Source: a virus. Taken from it: 52,115 nt of DNA. Shown piece by piece: positions 25,503 through 33,060 of this stretch. A model generated the notes under the pieces. The model searched no databases. It had not been told where the DNA came from and saw only the letters and a program-made list of their open reading frames with translations. The position numbers and the translations under genes are program-made. The DNA lies in IMG/VR virus record IMGVR_UViG_3300034175_000039, positions 1-52,115 of that record; one strand, 5' to 3'. Every line of letters begins with the position of its first letter. The first letter of the stretch is position 1.

Positions 25503-25531
25503 GTGCTATTTGCACGCTTTCAACACGTCAA
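25503..25531 (-). promoter_or_regulatory. Promoter of the repeated family (P4), diverged spacer
   Basis: Minus strand TTGACG, 17-nt spacer, TAGCAC. The spacer lacks the shared ACCAT dyad, so regulation may differ. It drives the operon from 25480 down to 24152. A + strand promoter is divergent about 30 bp away. Confidence 0.65.
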
Positions 25532-25562
25532 GCAAAAAAAGACAACAAAGGTTAAATTACGC

Positions 25563-25590
25563 TTGACGAGCCGGGTGCGCCCTCTATCCA
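25563..25590 (+). promoter_or_regulatory. Plus-strand promoter, probably giving a leaderless mRNA
   Basis: TTGACG at 25563-25568 and TATCCA at 25585-25590 with a 16-bp spacer. The expected transcription start falls at 25597-25600, right at ATG 25600, and no Shine-Dalgarno sequence precedes that ATG. This suggests leaderless translation of the HTH gene. Confidence 0.55.
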
Positions 25591-25599
25591 TGACGCATA

Positions 25600-25797
25600 A
25601 TGCTTTTAGACCACGAACCACCTAAGCCATTGCTTAACCTCAAAAAATACGCTGAACGAATGGGGATTACGCGGCAGGCGGTCCACTATCAGCTATCGAA
25701 GGGGCAATGCCTCGTACCGCCAATCGTCGGCAGTAAACCGCCTAAATGGCGTGTTGTTGACGTTGATGGTGCGCTAGCGCCACTTCGTGATCGATGA
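25600..25797 (+). CDS. Small HTH DNA-binding protein
   Basis: A 65-aa protein with a helix-turn-helix (LKKYAERMGITRQAVHYQL, residues 14-32), then GQCLVPPIVGSKPPKWRVVDVD, the layout of excisionase-like and MerR-like small phage regulators. It is the first gene before the primase-helicase (ATGA overlap). It could be an origin-binding or regulatory factor. Confidence 0.75.
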   Translation: MLLDHEPPKPLLNLKKYAERMGITRQAVHYQLSKGQCLVPPIVGSKPPKWRVVDVDGALAPLRDR

Positions 25798-28175
25798 ATG
25801 GTATGGGGGGGCAAGATTTTAATCAGGCATATTCGTTCTTCGATGCTTTGTCCGGTGGTCACGCCGCAACAACCATCTTTGATTTTCGTGCCATTCACGA
25901 CACGCGCAAAGACATACCGGCGCTAATTAACCGTTGCACTGTTCAGGATGCGTGGTCATGGATCGTTGGTCTTAACGATCAAGGATACGGCATATTCGCA
26001 GTTATAGCCGCGATGGACGGTTCCGGGCTGCATTTGCAGAACGTCCACTATCTTCGCGCGCATTACGTTGACCTTGACGAAGGCGATGCGAAACAACAGT
26101 ACGAACGCACGCTGACCGCTTGGCCAGCGCCATCGTTTGCCGTTCAGTCATCGCCCGACAAGTTCCACGTCTATTGGCCATGCCAGCCCTATCAAGGTAA
26201 CGACCGGTTTGAATTGGTGCAACGCAAGCTGCGCCAGACGTTCAACGGTGATCGCACCATTATCGACGCGACGCGCGTTATGCGGGTGCCGGGCACGATC
26301 CACGCCAAAGACCCGTCACAGCCTCATTTGGTCACATGTTGGGCGTTGGCGGGCTTTGGGCAACCAACGACCGTCGAACAGCTTGAACAGGCTTTGGCGG
26401 CGGTCAACGTAATCGACGGCGGCATTGGCACGCGCCATGAATTGGGCGATCCTGAATTAGCCGCGCCGTCTATCGCATGGTTGGACCGTGCGCTTGAACT
26501 TGCCGATCCAAACGCGATGGATCGTTACGAATGGATTGCAATCACAGCGGCGGTCAAGCAATCCGGTTGGTCGTTGACCGATCCCGATACGCTTTTTGCG
26601 AAGTGGTCCAAATGGTGCGAGCGATACACCGAAAACAATCCGGGCGAAAACGCCAAGCAATGGAACAGCATTCGCAACAGCGAATTAGGCTGGCAATCGC
26701 TTTTGACCCGCGTGCCGACCTTACGCGCCGCAATCACCTTTGGCGGCGTTCAGCACAGCGTTCCGGGTGAGGCTCAACCGGCTGTGCCACCAATGCCGGT
26801 TGACGGGGTTAGCGGCTTGCCAGCGGTCAACGCTGCGCCGCCCATGCCGGAGCCGCAACCGTTGGATTGCAGCGGTGAATATTTGACGCACCTTGAACAA
26901 CAGCAATGGTTCAAAGGTTGCATTTTCATCACGAACATCGGGACCATGTTGACCAAATATGGTCGCTTTCTAAACGCCACTCAATTCAACGTCGAATATG
27001 GTGGTAAAAAATTCATTATCGATACGACCGGCAAAATGGTCAATGAACCGTGGCAAGCTGCAACGCGCTCAACCATGTGGACCGTGCCAAAGGTTGATCA
27101 TATCCGCTTTGTGCCCGCCAATGAGTACGGAACGATACTGACGGACGATCTAGGGCGTACCGGCGTCAACACGTACCGCCCGGCCATCGTGCCGCGTATG
27201 GCGGGTGACGCGTCGCCATTCCTTAACCATATCGCGGCGCTGTTGCCGACGCCCGGTGATCAGCGCGTGTTGTTGGATTATCTCGCCCATAACGCCAAGT
27301 ATCCCGGTCATAAGATACCATGGGCACCGGTCATCCAATCGGCGGAAGGGGCAGGTAAAGGCGTTCTTAAGTTGGTCATGTCGCACGTCATGGGGCGGTC
27401 GTACACATACTTTCCCAAGGCGAAAGACTTGTCGGACAGCGGCGCGAAGTTCAACGCGTGGATGCGTAATAAACTGTTCATTCTTGCGGACGAAATCAAG
27501 GTTGACGACCGCGCCGACCTTATCGAAGTGCTGAAACCGATGATCAGCGAAGAGGTCATAGAAGTTCAAGGCAAGGGTCACGACCAAGAATTGGAAGATA
27601 ATTTCTCCAATTGGTTGTTCTTTTCCAACTGGAAAAATGCCATTCCTGTCAATAAGAACGGTCGGCGCTTTTGCATATTCTTTAGTCCGATCCAGACGCT
27701 TGACGATCTGCTAGCGCGTGGGATGAACGACTATTATTTTAAATGTCTCTATGATTGGTTGAATGGTGATGGTGCGGCCATCGTGGCGGACTATCTGCTA
27801 AACTATCCGATTGAACGCGGTGCGATCCCGATGCGTGCGCCGGATACGTCGTCCACTGCCGCCGCCGTTGATCTATCGCGCGGCCCGATTGAGCGCATGA
27901 TAGGCGAAGCTGTTGAGGACGGCATACCGGGTTTTCGCGGTGGTTGGATAAGCGCGACGGCGGTGATCAACCGGGTGAAGGCGACCAATGCCGTCCGGGG
28001 CGGTAACGTGTCCGGTCAGATGGTCGCGACGATCCTAGAAGGCATGGGATACACGGGTCTAGGACGCTCGCCACGCCCGTTCTTCCAAGAGGACCGGGAG
28101 ACGCGCCCATATCTGTTCTATATGGGCGCTGGCGGCGACGTGAACGCCTATGGTCGGGCGCAAGGCTGGGAATGA
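25794..28175 (+). CDS. Primase-polymerase / SF3-type helicase (PrimPol-DUF5906-like)
   Basis: A 793-aa replication initiator. Residues 1-220 look like an archaeo-eukaryotic/RepB-like primase: HYVDLDEGD supplies D93 and D95, followed by SSPDKFHVYWP and RTIIDATRVMRVPGTIHAKD. Residues 230-320 resemble a primase C-terminal helical domain. From about 480 a D5/SF3-like ATPase begins: Walker A SAEGAGKG (near 515), Walker B KLFILADEIK (near 560), sensor-like FFSNWKNAIPV. This is the NrS-1/VapE-like architecture. It would unwind and prime the origin. ATG 25794 is in an ATGA overlap. Confidence 0.85.
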   Translation: MNGMGGQDFNQAYSFFDALSGGHAATTIFDFRAIHDTRKDIPALINRCTVQDAWSWIVGLNDQGYGIFAVIAAMDGSGLHLQNVHYLRAHYVDLDEGDAKQQYERTLTAWPAPSFAVQSSPDKFHVYWPCQPYQGNDRFELVQRKLRQTFNGDRTIIDATRVMRVPGTIHAKDPSQPHLVTCWALAGFGQPTTVEQLEQALAAVNVIDGGIGTRHELGDPELAAPSIAWLDRALELADPNAMDRYEWIAITAAVKQSGWSLTDPDTLFAKWSKWCERYTENNPGENAKQWNSIRNSELGWQSLLTRVPTLRAAITFGGVQHSVPGEAQPAVPPMPVDGVSGLPAVNAAPPMPEPQPLDCSGEYLTHLEQQQWFKGCIFITNIGTMLTKYGRFLNATQFNVEYGGKKFIIDTTGKMVNEPWQAATRSTMWTVPKVDHIRFVPANEYGTILTDDLGRTGVNTYRPAIVPRMAGDASPFLNHIAALLPTPGDQRVLLDYLAHNAKYPGHKIPWAPVIQSAEGAGKGVLKLVMSHVMGRSYTYFPKAKDLSDSGAKFNAWMRNKLFILADEIKVDDRADLIEVLKPMISEEVIEVQGKGHDQELEDNFSNWLFFSNWKNAIPVNKNGRRFCIFFSPIQTLDDLLARGMNDYYFKCLYDWLNGDGAAIVADYLLNYPIERGAIPMRAPDTSSTAAAVDLSRGPIERMIGEAVEDGIPGFRGGWISATAVINRVKATNAVRGGNVSGQMVATILEGMGYTGLGRSPRPFFQEDRETRPYLFYMGAGGDVNAYGRAQGWE

Positions 28176-29005
28176 CAATGACGATGCATCACATTTCCCT
28201 TTCCGGTGGTCTTGCTAGTGCGGCAAATGCTTTATTAGCTTATCAGTCAGGTGAACCCTTTATGATGTGGTTCGCTGATACGACAATCGAAGATGATGAC
28301 CTTTATCGTTTTGTTTATGATATTGAACGTCTAAACATCGGGCCATTAATCCGTTTGAAGGATGGTCGTGATCCATGGGACGTGTTTGTTGACGAACAGT
28401 ATATTGGCAACAGTCGTGTTGCACCTTGTTCGCGTGTTTTAAAGACTGACCTAATCGAGCGTCATTTAGAAACGCTAGCAGTGCCAACCGATACTATCGT
28501 GATTGGCTTTAGCTATGACGAAGAGGAACGGCAGGAACGGGCAATCAAGCGTTGGTCGCCCCGCCCCGTGCGGTCTTTCATTGCGGAACAACGATTGAGC
28601 GGGCAACACGTTGAACAGCTTGTGTGCGGCTTATGGGGCATCCGTAAGCCGCGTCTGTATGACATGGGATTTATACATAACAATTGCGGCGGTATGTGTG
28701 TTCGTGGCGGTCAAGGTCAGTTCGCTACGTTACTGGATAAGCGTCCGGCGCTTTATATGAAACACGAACAGCGCAACGAATGGGCACGCAAACAAATTCA
28801 ACAAAAGGCAAATGAACGCATTGCCGCTGGCACTTATCGCGGTAAAAGTGGCGAAGGTTCCAGCGGCGGATTTATTCGTGTTCGACGTGAAGGGGTTACC
28901 GAATATCTCCACATGAAGGAATTTCGCGAACGCGTTCAATCTGGCGAGTTGATCCCGGCACGTTATGAAATGGGCGGTTGTGGTTGCTTTACTGACGATG
29001 CATAA
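28172..29005 (+). CDS. PP-loop ATPase (PAPS reductase-like)
   Basis: A 277-aa protein with an N-terminal SGGLASAAN (SGGxxS PP-loop), WFADTTIEDDDLYRFV, CSRVLKTDLIERHL, and the distal NNCGGMCVRGG with CGC at the end. This is the phage PAPS-reductase/adenine nucleotide alpha-hydrolase family, which activates substrates by adenylylation. Known relatives act in sulfur metabolism, DNA phosphorothioation or nucleotide modification. No dnd-like or queuosine genes surround it, so its substrate is open. Coupled by ATGA to the primase gene. Confidence 0.85.
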   Translation: MTMTMHHISLSGGLASAANALLAYQSGEPFMMWFADTTIEDDDLYRFVYDIERLNIGPLIRLKDGRDPWDVFVDEQYIGNSRVAPCSRVLKTDLIERHLETLAVPTDTIVIGFSYDEEERQERAIKRWSPRPVRSFIAEQRLSGQHVEQLVCGLWGIRKPRLYDMGFIHNNCGGMCVRGGQGQFATLLDKRPALYMKHEQRNEWARKQIQQKANERIAAGTYRGKSGEGSSGGFIRVRREGVTEYLHMKEFRERVQSGELIPARYEMGGCGCFTDDA

Positions 29006-29016
29006 CCAAACACTAA

Positions 29017-29048
29017 ACCGCCCGGCTGCATATGATGCGCCGGGCGGT
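29017..29048. terminator. Strong hairpin, likely terminator
   Basis: ACCGCCCGGC at 29017-29026 pairs perfectly with GCCGGGCGGT at 29039-29048, and the loop TGCATATGATGC can pair further (GCAT with ATGC). It lies 12 bp after the PP-loop gene, between convergent transcription units. No long U-tract on the + strand. Confidence 0.65.
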
Positions 29049-29181
29049 CGGGGATTTCTATAATTGTCGCGTGCATCGTTTGAAGCGGCATACACTATCG
29101 CCGCCCGGCTAGCCGTATTCAGGTTGGCGCGTCAGCGCAGTGGCGATCATTGGTCAAAACCCTTGCATCGGGGAACTGAAA
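29049..29181. other. Gene-free intergenic stretch
   Basis: Between the two terminator structures no convincing gene is visible. Minus-strand reading gives two short frames (13 and 14 codons, MIATALTRQPEYG and a Cys/Arg-rich one) separated by an amber stop. They are too short to support, though they could be a decayed small gene. Confidence 0.4.
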
Positions 29182-29210
29182 CGTAGCGCCGGCTACGCGG
29201 TTGTCAACCG
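29182..29210 (-). terminator. Tandem hairpins after minus-strand gene
   Basis: On the minus strand CGGTTGACAACCG is followed at once by CGTAGC-CGGC-GCTACG and TTTC. Two adjacent perfect palindromes with a short U-tract, immediately after the stop at 29211, fit an intrinsic terminator. TTGACA within it resembles a -35 box, but no -10 follows. Confidence 0.6.
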
Positions 29211-29447
29211 TTAAAAATTACGAGCGCGCGATTGCGCCAGTTGCTGTTCATGATCCATGTCAAGCCGATAACATTCCATGAACCGCTCCATCAAATCGGG
29301 CTTGTCCGCCCTTTTCTGCGCTTGGGCGACATTGTTGAAATAAACCGGATAATCATCGTGATCGAAAGTGTCACACATAACTAACATATGCGTCGCACAG
29401 TCCGGGGCTTTTGCAAGCCATTCGCGAATTTCGGCCTTGGTGGTCAT
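29211..29447 (-). CDS. Hypothetical protein (78 aa)
   Basis: ATG 29447 follows AGGGAAAT. The protein (EIREWLAKAPDCATHMLVMCDTFD, YPVYF) resembles small phage early proteins with the 'THMLVVCDTFD.EDYPVYV' type of signature. Helical C-terminus. Last gene of the early minus-strand block, ending in tandem hairpins. Confidence 0.75.
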   Translation of the reverse strand: MTTKAEIREWLAKAPDCATHMLVMCDTFDHDDYPVYFNNVAQAQKRADKPDLMERFMECYRLDMDHEQQLAQSRARNF

Positions 29448-29465
29448 TTTTATTTCCCTAATGCT

Positions 29466-30032
29466 TTACAATTTCACGTTAAACAAATGGTCCAACGCGT
29501 TCAATTCATCGTTGCTTGCTTGTGCAGCAACCATGCTTAGCGCGGCGATAACGTCGGTGGTGACAATCCGGTCGCTTAGGGCGAATTCCGCCAAGGCTTG
29601 ACGGATTGTCGTGGCCCGTACGGCATTTGCTGCGTCGGTCGCGGCACGCTTAACGTCCCGAACCCTAGCGTTATGAGCTTCCACAATTTGCGTGATTGCG
29701 TCGCTGTCCAAGCGGAGAAATTGACTATTGTTGCATTGGCCGATATTCATGGCTTTGATAGCGTGATCCACGGCGGCGCGGTGTGCTTGAACCTCTAATT
29801 TGCCGGTTTTATATTTACCAAATTTTGGCTGAACGATCAAATTTTTGTAAAGCGTCGCGCCTAGCTGCCAACCACGTGCGACGCTGTGCGTCATCCACAC
29901 GTGGTAACGATGTTCGCCCGCTTCGAAATGAAGCGCGATATTCGCATATCGGCCATCATAGCATTCGATTTCGCGATTATCTTTGTCGCTAAAAATGAAA
30001 ATGTTTTTGATGTTCTTGATCGCAATAGCCAT
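29466..30032 (-). CDS. Hypothetical protein (188 aa)
   Basis: ATG 30032 is preceded by GGAGTGACCAAC; the frame upstream begins with GTG at 30041. N-terminal 90 residues are beta-rich (IFIFSDKDNREIECYDGRYANIALHF), followed by long helices with RDVKRAATDAANAVRATTIRQ. No enzyme motif recognised. It has its own promoter of the repeated family. Confidence 0.72.
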   Translation of the reverse strand: MAIAIKNIKNIFIFSDKDNREIECYDGRYANIALHFEAGEHRYHVWMTHSVARGWQLGATLYKNLIVQPKFGKYKTGKLEVQAHRAAVDHAIKAMNIGQCNNSQFLRLDSDAITQIVEAHNARVRDVKRAATDAANAVRATTIRQALAEFALSDRIVTTDVIAALSMVAAQASNDELNALDHLFNVKL

Positions 30033-30059
30033 GTTGGTCACTCCGCTGATAATTCGACC

Positions 30060-30088
30060 TTCCTATCAGTCGTCGCAATGGTCGTCAA
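30060..30088 (-). promoter_or_regulatory. Promoter of the repeated family (P5)
   Basis: Minus strand TTGACG, 17-nt spacer ACCATTGCGACGACTGA, TAGGAA. It lies entirely within or directly after the 3' end of the 30066-30278 gene: the -35 encodes part of that protein's LDDHCDD tail and the spacer holds its stop codon. Drives 29466-30032. Confidence 0.75.
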
Positions 30089-30278
30089 GCGTTAAATTGC
30101 GCAATGTGTGTTTCCATGCCGCTTCCGCTGACCGACCGATGCCAAGTTCGATCTTGCTGCGCCGGGTGAGATAGACGGTATATCCGCCTTCGGTCTTACG
30201 ACACATGGCCAGCGGTTTCATTGCAAGCACAAGGTCAACAGTTGATCCCGGCTTAAAATGAAACCGATAGTTGGTCAT
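30066..30278 (-). CDS. Hypothetical protein (70 aa)
   Basis: ATG 30278 forms an ATGA overlap with the exonuclease gene; the frame extends upstream but inside that gene. Beta-rich, basic (YRFHFKPGSTVDLVLAM, GYTVYLTRRSKIELG) with the C-terminus LTLDDHCDD encoded by the embedded promoter P5. Function unknown. Confidence 0.72.
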   Translation of the reverse strand: MTNYRFHFKPGSTVDLVLAMKPLAMCRKTEGGYTVYLTRRSKIELGIGRSAEAAWKHTLRNLTLDDHCDD

Positions 30279-31078
30279 GCGCCGCGTAACGGCGCTTTGA
30301 TGCCTTCCATATCTTCGCCAAGCCTTTCGAACGAATAACCGGCGTTCTGTTGCACGATCCACACTGACATATGATCGATATGAGCGACGGCGGTGCGGAG
30401 TGATGCCAGCGGAGCGCGTAGCCGCTCATAGGCCGCACAGACGGCGCGTGCCTGCGCTATGGCGTCATCTAGGGCGTGGTGATGCGTGCCGACGTTGAAC
30501 GGCTCCAATCCCTTGTGCGGGTCCATTCCAGCGGCTTCCAAGATCGTCCGGGTGTCACGCGGCGCGCGATAGTGCCACGGCACCGGCAAGCCGACCGCAT
30601 GATAAGCCGCGTCCAATATGGACACGTCGAACGTTGGACCGTGCGACCATATGAGATTGGCCGGGTTGATCCCATCGGGATAATGCAAGAACGTAAATGG
30701 TCGTTCGGTGGACAGACTTTCCAGCCATAGCGCAAACCGCAACAGCGCGTCGCGCAAATCAACGGGATCGCCGAACGCCGCCTGTGCGTCGGTGCTTTGA
30801 TCCTTCCACCATTGAACCGTTTCGGGATCACGGGTTAGCGGGTACTTGCGATATTGATCCGGGCAATCGTTATCATTGTAACCGGGCATTGCCACCGGAT
30901 TATCGGTCGCCACATAGAACGCGCCTTCAAGGAAGCGTAAGCGGTGCCCCGGTTCAGCACTGGCATCCCAACATGGTATATTGCCGGTCAGTGGATCGAA
31001 TACGCATGCGCCGATGCTGCGAAGGTCACAGCCGGGACGCTTGCCCCATGTTTCAAGGTCAAGCATTACGTGGATCAT
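30275..31078 (-). CDS. DEDDh-type 3'-5' exonuclease
   Basis: A 267-aa protein. MLDLETWG supplies D7 and E9, IWSHGPTFDVSIL supplies the second Asp, and HHALDDAIAQA the His and final Asp of a DEDDh exonuclease. It resembles the Rv2179c/DUF5051-like group seen in phages. It would remove 3' nucleotides from DNA or RNA. Translationally coupled to small proteins on both sides. Confidence 0.85.
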   Translation of the reverse strand: MIHVMLDLETWGKRPGCDLRSIGACVFDPLTGNIPCWDASAEPGHRLRFLEGAFYVATDNPVAMPGYNDNDCPDQYRKYPLTRDPETVQWWKDQSTDAQAAFGDPVDLRDALLRFALWLESLSTERPFTFLHYPDGINPANLIWSHGPTFDVSILDAAYHAVGLPVPWHYRAPRDTRTILEAAGMDPHKGLEPFNVGTHHHALDDAIAQARAVCAAYERLRAPLASLRTAVAHIDHMSVWIVQQNAGYSFERLGEDMEGIKAPLRGA

Positions 31079-31251
31079 TGGTTGTCCTTTATGGTTTCCA
31101 TGGAAACTACGCTATCAAGTCGTGCGCGCCAATATTCTTGACCATCGCGATTGAAGATGATCCAACCGCCCGGCGCATCATTGAAAAAGCTATCAGCTTC
31201 AATGATGCGTAAATCTTGACCGTATTTCATTTCTATTCGAAACTTAAACAT
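31075..31251 (-). CDS. Small hypothetical protein (58 aa)
   Basis: Read directly from the minus strand: starts MFKFRIEMKYGQDL, contains PGGWIIFNRDGQEYWRARLD, ends TIKDNQ. ATG 31251 follows AAAGGAACCGGCA and the gene ends in an ATGA overlap with the exonuclease. The Tyr/Trp-rich beta pattern suggests a small single-domain protein. Function unknown. Confidence 0.78.
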   Translation of the reverse strand: MFKFRIEMKYGQDLRIIEADSFFNDAPGGWIIFNRDGQEYWRARLDSVVSMETIKDNQ

Positions 31252-31411
31252 TGCCGGTTCCTTTCGCAGCGTCCTTGCGGTCGCATAGGTGTTCGATAGT
31301 TTGTGCGAACGTTGGTTTGAAGCCGAATTGTCCGGTCAGCGCGTTTTGCGCGTCGGTCAGCTTGGCGAACACCGTGCCGCTAAGTGATACGGTGCGGTCA
31401 TTCCGTTTCAT
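31244..31411 (-). CDS. Small protein, ribbon-helix-helix-like (55 aa)
   Basis: Read directly from the minus strand: RTVSLSGTVFAKLTDAQNAL then FGFKPTFAQTIEHLC. One beta strand followed by two helices is the layout of Arc/MetJ-type DNA-binding proteins. Overlaps its neighbours by 8 and 14 bp. Possible early transcription regulator; family match not tested. Confidence 0.65.
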   Translation of the reverse strand: MKRNDRTVSLSGTVFAKLTDAQNALTGQFGFKPTFAQTIEHLCDRKDAAKGTGNV

Positions 31412-31589
31412 CATTCATGCTCTCAACTGGCGGTGTGATCATCCATGCTTGGCGCATGTCGCATATCGACGTAACGAACCGGCGTAGCTGCCATGGCATG
31501 TCGTCATAGGTGCCGGGCGGTTCAGGCGGCGGAACGAATAAGTCGGCGTTGGTTACTGGATTTAGCTCGGCTTGCGATGCGCGCACCAT
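31398..31589 (-). CDS. Hypothetical protein (63 aa)
   Basis: Start chosen at ATG 31589 to limit overlap with the upstream gene to 28 bp; ATG 31613 is an alternative. The sequence (ADLFVPPPEPPGTYDDMPWQL) has a Pro-rich middle and acidic end SMNDETE. No recognised domain. Confidence 0.5.
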   Translation of the reverse strand: MVRASQAELNPVTNADLFVPPPEPPGTYDDMPWQLRRFVTSICDMRQAWMITPPVESMNDETE

Positions 31590-31813
31590 CCACGCGCGCC
31601 GCACAGAAAACATGGCGATGATGGTAAATCGGTTTCGGTCCCGCCCGTCCGACGCCCATATTCGAAGTCACGGGGATTGACGGGAACGGGTGGTGGCGAT
31701 GCTGGCGGCGGTGGTCTGACCGATTGCGGTTTGATCGGCGCGGCAATGCGTTCCGCTTTGCGTTGTGGCATCGGGACCGCCGACGTGGCCGGTGTGATGA
31801 TTGGATCGCTCAT
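31562..31813 (-). CDS. Pro-rich protein with terminal zinc-knuckle-like motif
   Basis: An 83-aa protein with a Pro-rich middle (VRPPPPASPPPVPVNPRD) and a C-terminal CFLCGARGWCAH that could bind a metal ion. ATGA overlap with the upstream gene. The Pro-rich linker plus Cys/His end suggests a protein-protein or nucleic-acid adaptor. Confidence 0.65.
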   Translation of the reverse strand: MSDPIITPATSAVPMPQRKAERIAAPIKPQSVRPPPPASPPPVPVNPRDFEYGRRTGGTETDLPSSPCFLCGARGWCAHRKPS

Positions 31814-32004
31814 TGTTTATTGGCACCTTTCAAACGTTTGACCTTTTTGCGGCATGCGGCGCAGTCGTCCGGGCTGTCATCGTTGCCAAGTTCACCGATG
31901 CGACCAAGGGTCATCCAACGACCACACAATGACCGGCCATCATCGTTAAAGAAATGCCATTTGGTGGCATTGTCGAGTTTCTTCCATCCGATAACAGCGG
32001 TCAT
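31810..32004 (-). CDS. Small Cys-containing hypothetical protein (64 aa)
   Basis: WHFFNDDGRSLCGRW and DDCAACRKKVKRLKG give a C...CxxC set and a basic tail, as in small zinc proteins of phage early regions. ATGA overlaps on both sides. Function unknown. Confidence 0.7.
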   Translation of the reverse strand: MTAVIGWKKLDNATKWHFFNDDGRSLCGRWMTLGRIGELGNDDSPDDCAACRKKVKRLKGANKQ

Positions 32005-32492
32005 AGCCTGCCATTCTTATAGGTGAGTTTGTGACCTTTGATGCTGTCGAGGTTGCCGTTCAGGTGTTGTGAAACCGCTGACTGCGAACAGCCTAGTGCG
32101 CGGGCGGCGGCGGCTTGTGAGGCGTACTCGCGCGCGTCATCGCCGACGATGGTGCGCTTGGCGGCAAATAGATTGTAGCCGTGCAAATTGCATCGTGGCA
32201 TCGTGGTAAACGACTTGACGTGCTTGACGGTAAAATTGAACGCCTCGCGTCGGTCCGCCGTTGTTTTGATGATGCGGACGATCAACGGATAACCGATAGC
32301 GGCAAGCTGGCACCAATCGCTATTATTGCGGGCTTCTCGCATTTGATACACGTCGATAAGCTTGCACGTCGCCACGTATATAAGTGTTGGTGGTTGGCCA
32401 GCTTCAAACATCATATGATGTTCATACACGCACCACACGTCCGGTACGTTCATGGCGTTCGGGACGGCTAGGTTACAATCTTGCTCTTGCAT
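32001..32492 (-). CDS. Phage DNA-binding protein with NUMOD1-like C-terminal HTH
   Basis: A 163-aa protein. The C-terminal 40 residues (ASQAAAARALGCSQSAVSQHL then NGNLDSIKGHKLTY) match the NUMOD1-type helix-turn-helix found on homing endonucleases and phage regulators. The N-terminal part (LIYVATCKLIDVYQMREARNNSDW) has no GIY-YIG or HNH catalytic signature, so it is more likely a DNA-binding regulator than a homing nuclease. Confidence 0.7.
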   Translation of the reverse strand: MQEQDCNLAVPNAMNVPDVWCVYEHHMMFEAGQPPTLIYVATCKLIDVYQMREARNNSDWCQLAAIGYPLIVRIIKTTADRREAFNFTVKHVKSFTTMPRCNLHGYNLFAAKRTIVGDDAREYASQAAAARALGCSQSAVSQHLNGNLDSIKGHKLTYKNGRL

Positions 32493-32842
32493 TACTGCGG
32501 TTCGCTTTCAAAGGTGACCGTCCAACCGGTCGCGCGATGTAATTTAAAATCGCATGCCGTCGCGCCGGTTTGATCGTCGGGCGGATATGGTATGTGCTTG
32601 TATCTTGCGAACGCCCAACCCTTGCGTTGGCAATCTATATAAATCGGCGTGATATGAAATTTCCATTCGCCGGGGCGGTGTGGATCGGGTTGGAAGTCGG
32701 GCGGTGTGTCGCCATGGCCATCTTGTGCCAGCGCCGCCGCGAACGTTGCCACGCCCATCATGATCACGTCGGGGAATGGTGTTGTCCGGCTCAACCCTTT
32801 ACGCATGATCGCTTGTGCGATTGGTCGTGTTGCGGTGGTCAT
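32492..32842 (-). CDS. Hypothetical protein (116 aa)
   Basis: N-terminal helices (MRKGLSRTTPFPDVIMMGVATFAAALA), then PHRPGEWKFHITPIYIDC and a beta-rich end (GWTVTFESEPQ). Overlaps neighbours by TAATG and ATGA. No recognised domain. Confidence 0.68.
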   Translation of the reverse strand: MTTATRPIAQAIMRKGLSRTTPFPDVIMMGVATFAAALAQDGHGDTPPDFQPDPHRPGEWKFHITPIYIDCQRKGWAFARYKHIPYPPDDQTGATACDFKLHRATGWTVTFESEPQ

Positions 32843-33003
32843 TGCTCATTTTCCGCGTTGTGTAATTGCTGAAAACACGCAGGGCCGGTTGGTTCGCGCA
32901 TTGCACGACATAAGCAATCATCGCGATGTTGCGCGCTCGCAATTAGGTCGCGTTGCCATTCGGCGTGTTTCGCTTTGCGCCACCGGCGTTCCTGCGTTGT
33001 CAT
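32839..33003 (-). CDS. Small basic protein with Cys motif (54 aa)
   Basis: Start ATG 33003 is set by GAAGGACCACCG upstream; the frame to 33069 runs through non-coding sequence. Basic helical N-terminus (TQERRWRKAKHAEWQRDL) and CLCRAM...CFQQLHN. It is the first gene downstream of the AT-rich region, with only a weak promoter resembling the repeated family at 33028-33056. Confidence 0.65.
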   Translation of the reverse strand: MTTQERRWRKAKHAEWQRDLIASAQHRDDCLCRAMREPTGPACFQQLHNAENEQ

Positions 33004-33060
33004 AGTCGGTGGTCCTTCTTCGCTGCTACCGTGACGCGGGTGGGCGGGGTTGTCAACCAC

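Noticed and set aside
29182-29210. TTGACA box resembling another member of the repeated promoter family
   Set aside because: No -10 box follows at 17 bp, and the sequence forms two tandem palindromes plus TTTC after a stop codon, which fits a terminator better.
33028-33056. Further promoter of the repeated family before 32839-33003
   Set aside because: TTGACA is present, but the expected -10 is CACGGT and the spacer is GC-rich. Kept only as a weak possibility.
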